From positions 59,230 through 123,229 of the forward strand of contig NZ_ATDN01000014.1 of the NCBI RefSeq assembly GCF_004014805.1: a stretch of 64,000 nucleotides of DNA. Direction: 5' to 3'. Source of the DNA: Mycolicibacterium elephantis DSM 44368. GTDB lineage: Bacteria; Actinomycetota; Actinomycetes; Mycobacteriales; Mycobacteriaceae. How positions within the stretch are numbered: the first letter of the stretch is position 1; each line of letters opens with the position of its first letter. Below are positions 61,756 to 64,000 of this stretch, one piece after another. Made by a program: the position numbers and the translations under genes. The notes below the pieces were generated by a model. That model ran no database searches and was not told the origin of the DNA. It was given only the letters and a program-made list of their open reading frames with translations.

Positions 61756-62058
61756 TCAGCCGACAGGGTATGGCGGCATGCCCACGCCGGCGACGCAATG
61801 GGTGCCCCACGGTGTCATCTCGGTGAGCTGACCCTGCGACGTCCGGCCCTCGATCGACACCGACACCTGCTGGGGCAGCCGAAGCGTCGGGTCGAGCGCG
61901 CAGTCGGAGACCATGCCGCGCCAGTGGTACCGGCCGTCGATGGGATCGAGGTGGCCGGTCAATCGGACCCGCGCGCCGTGGTCCGCGTCGTTGACGCGGA
62001 TGATGGCCGGGCCGTCGTACACGGGCGTCAACCCCGCAGGAACCCGCTGCGACGCCAC
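61756..62058 (-). CDS. DUF4873-type protein
   Basis: 100 residues from a GTG that lies inside the end of the AurF-like gene (31-bp overlap). VYDGPAIIRVNDADHGARVR, LTGHLDPIDGRYHWRGMVSD and SVSIEGRTSQGQLTEMTPWG match the DUF4873 beta-rich domain, which usually sits at the C-terminus of flavin monooxygenases. Here it is free-standing and coupled to a di-iron oxygenase, so it may be an accessory to it. Confidence 0.75.
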   Translation of the reverse strand: MASQRVPAGLTPVYDGPAIIRVNDADHGARVRLTGHLDPIDGRYHWRGMVSDCALDPTLRLPQQVSVSIEGRTSQGQLTEMTPWGTHCVAGVGMPPYPVG

Positions 62059-62918
62059 ATCCGGCGCGCGATCGGGCCCATCAGGCCGACCTCTTCGAGA
62101 AAGCCCGCCAGCGGCGCGAACCCGATGATCTGGGTTTCGCGTCGGTGCGGGCTGCCGCGCGCGATGCGACGTGCCTGGCGGGGGTCGAGGCCGACGCGGC
62201 GGTACTGCACCTTGTTCGTGAACAGAAACCGGAAGAAGTACCCCCCGAGGCCGTTGACGTTGGCCAGCACGAACTTCGGGAACCGGCGCATGTGCGGCAC
62301 CCGCTTGCGCAACCCGTCGCGCGCGAACTGGATGTGCCGGGCCTCCTCGGTGACGTGGATCCGCATCAGGCGCTGCACCAGCGGCTGCAACTCGTCGTCA
62401 TCCATCATCTGGCGTTGCAGCGAGTCGAATATCTCCTCGCCGATCAGCGCGGCGACCCACAGCGCCGAGCCCTGGAACACGAACGGCAGCGCGTTGATGA
62501 TCACCCGCTGATACCACTTGGGCCACACCGGATTTGCGCCGACACGTTCGATGGCCTTGCCGAACATCACCATATGCCGCGTCTCGTCGCCGAGCTCGGT
62601 GAGCTCGTAGTGGGTGGCGCTCGCGGTGGGATCCTGATGCATCATCTTGCGCAGCAGCGACTGGTTGAGGATGTTCTCGAACCAGATACCCGCCGACAGC
62701 GTGTTGACGAGTTCCTGACGCGACAACTCGATGCGCTGTTCACGGGACATGCTCTGCCACAACGATGTTCCGTACAGCGAGACGGTCTTGGGGGGCAGGA
62801 AGAACTTATCGGGGTCCAGCGGCGCGTCCCAGTCGATGTCGACGATCGGCGCATAGGACTTCTTCACCGAACCTCGCAGCAGGCGCTCGGAGAATTCCTC
62901 GCGGGTAGGTGCACTCAT
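62028..62918 (-). CDS. AurF-like di-iron oxygenase (metal-dependent hydrolase superfamily)
   Basis: 296 residues from ATG 62918 with GAAGGGAAG upstream. The helical bundle carries paired iron-ligand motifs: ELTELGDETRHMVMF and HVTEEARHIQFARDG (E-x2-H type), with a further Glu in the ALIGEEIF helix. This is the arrangement of AurF-type arylamine N-oxygenases and related mycobacterial di-iron proteins. Short N-terminus, basic C-terminus. Divergent from cobF across a region with two similar dyads, suggesting a dedicated TetR-type repressor encoded elsewhere. Confidence 0.82.
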   Translation of the reverse strand: MSAPTREEFSERLLRGSVKKSYAPIVDIDWDAPLDPDKFFLPPKTVSLYGTSLWQSMSREQRIELSRQELVNTLSAGIWFENILNQSLLRKMMHQDPTASATHYELTELGDETRHMVMFGKAIERVGANPVWPKWYQRVIINALPFVFQGSALWVAALIGEEIFDSLQRQMMDDDELQPLVQRLMRIHVTEEARHIQFARDGLRKRVPHMRRFPKFVLANVNGLGGYFFRFLFTNKVQYRRVGLDPRQARRIARGSPHRRETQIIGFAPLAGFLEEVGLMGPIARRMWRRSGFLRG

Positions 62919-62979
62919 CGGTGACTTCCCTTCGTCGGGCTCCCGCCCATGAAGGTAGATGCGCCGATTCGGATAGTCA

Positions 62980-63009
62980 ATACCTCGGGTACCGCATACC
63001 TTGAGTATC
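62980..63009. promoter_or_regulatory. Two tandem 14-bp dyads in the AurF-like/cobF promoter region
   Basis: ATACCTCGGGTACC (62980-62993) and ATACCTTGAGTATC (62996-63009) share ATACCTYGRGTAYC, each with self-complementary ends, 16 bp apart start to start. The arrangement on the same DNA face fits cooperative binding of two repressor dimers. Confidence 0.6.
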
Positions 63010-63033
63010 GGCAGGTCATGCCATACTCGCGGC

Positions 63034-63807
63034 GTGACTCGGCGGATCCACGTCATCGGTATCGGCGCCGGCGACCCCGACTACGTGACGGCTCAGGCGG
63101 TCGCGGCGCTCAACGACACCCAGGTGTTCTTCGCGATGGACAAGGGCGACGCCAAAGATGAGCTGGTGGCGCTGCGACGGCTGATCTGCGAGCGCTTCAT
63201 CCGCGAACCCGGCTACCGGTTCGTGACGCTGACCGACCCGCCGAGGAACAGGCTGGCGCCCGACAGCCCGACCTACCGCAAGGCCGTCGCCGACTGGCAC
63301 GCCGCGCGAGCGCGGGTGTGGGCGTCGGCCATCGAGTCCGAACTCGGGCCCGACGGCGTCGGCGCGTTTCTGGCGTGGGGCGACCCCTCGCTGTACGACA
63401 GCACACTGAGAATCCTGGACGCCGTCGCGCGCGAGGTCGACTTCGAGTACGACGTCATCCCTGGCGTCACCGCCATCCAGGCGCTGACGGCGCGACATCG
63501 CATCCCGCTCAACGACGTCGGCGAGCCCGTCCTCATCACGACCGGCCGGCAGCTGCGCGAGCAGGGGCTGTCGGGCAGCGCCGTCGTGATGCTCGACGCC
63601 GACTGCGCGTTTCGCAGCTGCCCGCCGGCCACCCGTATCTGGTGGGGGGCGTATCTGGGCACGCCCGACGAGATGCTCGTCGCGGGCACGGTCGGCGAGG
63701 TCGGTGATCAGATCGCGCAGACGCGCGCGGCCGCGCGGGCGCGCCACGGCTGGATCATGGACACCTACCTGTTGCGTCCTGCCGACCGGACACGACTAAC
63801 GGGTTGA
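63034..63807 (+). CDS. cobF: Precorrin-6A synthase (deacetylating), CobF
   Basis: 257 residues from a GTG. TRRIHVIGIGAGDPDYVTAQ is the tetrapyrrole methylase start; MDKGDAKDELVALRR and LAWGDPSLYDSTLRI are typical of CobF rather than CobJ/CobM; VIPGVTAIQALTARHRIPLN forms the substrate-binding part. It uses SAM to methylate C1 of precorrin-5 with loss of acetate in aerobic B12 synthesis. The upstream ATG/TTG starts lie within the operator region, so the GTG is preferred. No other cob gene is near. Confidence 0.92.
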   Translation: MTRRIHVIGIGAGDPDYVTAQAVAALNDTQVFFAMDKGDAKDELVALRRLICERFIREPGYRFVTLTDPPRNRLAPDSPTYRKAVADWHAARARVWASAIESELGPDGVGAFLAWGDPSLYDSTLRILDAVAREVDFEYDVIPGVTAIQALTARHRIPLNDVGEPVLITTGRQLREQGLSGSAVVMLDADCAFRSCPPATRIWWGAYLGTPDEMLVAGTVGEVGDQIAQTRAAARARHGWIMDTYLLRPADRTRLTG

Positions 63808-63840
63808 TTGCAAGCACCTGGTGCGTGGGATCAACCCGTT
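63798..63840. terminator. Bidirectional hairpin between cobF and the next gene
   Basis: Perfect 11-bp arms AACGGGTTGAT (63798-63808) and ATCAACCCGTT (63830-63840), with an inner GCACC/GGTGC stem. The cobF stop lies in the left arm and the stop of the convergent minus-strand frame reaches the right arm, so it can end both transcripts. Confidence 0.7.
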
Positions 63841-64000
63841 AAGCCGCAAGACCCGCCATTGGCAACCGGCGTTGCGTCCAGTCCTTGCCGAACTCGTCGT
63901 AAAACGTGGAGAGCTCAAAGTATTTGCGGTCGTCGACGTAGTAGGGCTCACCTCGATTTTTCATCGGACTTGATGTCGGCTCAGTTTGATGGTGAATTGT
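63839..64000 (-). CDS. Unknown protein, C-terminal part or small ORF (open at window edge)
   Basis: A minus-strand frame is open from the window edge to TAA at 63839. It includes an ATG at 63964 beginning MKNRGEPYYVDDRKYFELST, then FYDEFGKDWTQRRLPMAGLA. No clear ribosome site precedes that ATG, so the protein may start outside the window. High Tyr/Asp/Arg content and codon use look real, and the convergent hairpin supports a transcript end here. Family not recognised. Confidence 0.5.
   Translation of the reverse strand, partial: TIHHQTEPTSSPMKNRGEPYYVDDRKYFELSTFYDEFGKDWTQRRLPMAGLAA

Noticed and set aside
1..64000. CRISPR arrays, prophage or intact insertion sequences
   Set aside because: No regularly spaced direct repeats, phage structural genes or complete transposase with terminal repeats were seen; only the decayed remnant at 32.3-32.8 kb.

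Overview
The window is a piece of a high-GC actinobacterial chromosome, almost certainly a fast-growing Mycobacterium/Mycolicibacterium. Evidence: a near-textbook MspA-type outer-membrane porin, a CtpE-type P-ATPase followed by an Rv0909/Rv0910-type toxin-antitoxin pair, adjacent Ku and three-domain LigD, KstR-type operators, F420-type LLM oxidoreductases and GTG/TTG starts with ATGA/GTGA overlaps. From memory of M. tuberculosis gene order, parts look syntenic with Rv0907-Rv0910 (left end), Rv0924c-Rv0927c (48-51.7 kb) and Rv0937c-Rv0940c (52-61 kb), with long accessory blocks between them.

Layout. 0-3.9 kb: end of a serine hydrolase, ctpE, TA-like pair, nested terminator. 3.9-28.5 kb: a large catabolic region. 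The minus-strand arm (ERG2/sigma-1-like protein, NAD(P)-binding protein, two acyl-CoA ligases, SDR, GntR regulator, beta-propeller lactonase-like protein) diverges at about 11.5 kb from a plus-strand arm of about 16 kb (SDR, Rieske oxygenase, Baeyer-Villiger monooxygenase, SDR, CoA transferase, two pairs of heteromeric acyl-CoA dehydrogenase subunits around a Gfo/Idh/MocA enzyme, a ThDP enzyme, aldehyde dehydrogenase, amidohydrolase, VOC protein). It looks like a complete route for hydroxylating, ring-opening and beta-oxidising a cyclic ketone or acid; the substrate is unknown.

28.5-32.1 kb: small housekeeping-type genes (S4 protein, cupin, GNAT, Hsp20 under a CIRCE element, GAF-ANTAR regulator) and tRNA-Arg(CCT). 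32.1-44.6 kb: beyond the tRNA lies a decayed transposase-like gene and then a metal (probably copper) island: PepSY membrane protein, SigC-like ECF sigma factor, CtpB-like Cu ATPase, a 48-residue desulforedoxin-like peptide, orphan CbiM, CopD-CtaG fusion protein (Rv0102 type), DUF5134 protein, zinc-finger anti-sigma-like protein, MspA-type porin with an altered constriction and two secreted His-containing proteins.

44.8-51.8 kb: LLM oxidoreductase, a gamma-glutamyl module (YbdK-type ligase convergent with a gamma-glutamylcyclotransferase/poly-gamma-glutamate hydrolase fusion), MntH, two small secreted paralogues, a DapB-fold dehydrogenase and an SDR behind a KstR site. 51.9-58.8 kb: Ku and LigD flank the wreck of a polyol operon (intact PfkB kinase, a mannitol-type dehydrogenase with an out-of-frame deletion, and a zinc dehydrogenase whose N-terminal half is replaced by the start of a DUF559/AbiEi-type gene). 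LigD and a secreted peptide share a 34-bp bidirectional leaderless promoter. 59-64 kb: haemophore-like protein, AraC regulator, KstR-controlled LLM protein, DUF4235 and DUF4873 proteins, AurF-like di-iron oxygenase, CobF, and the end of an unknown gene.
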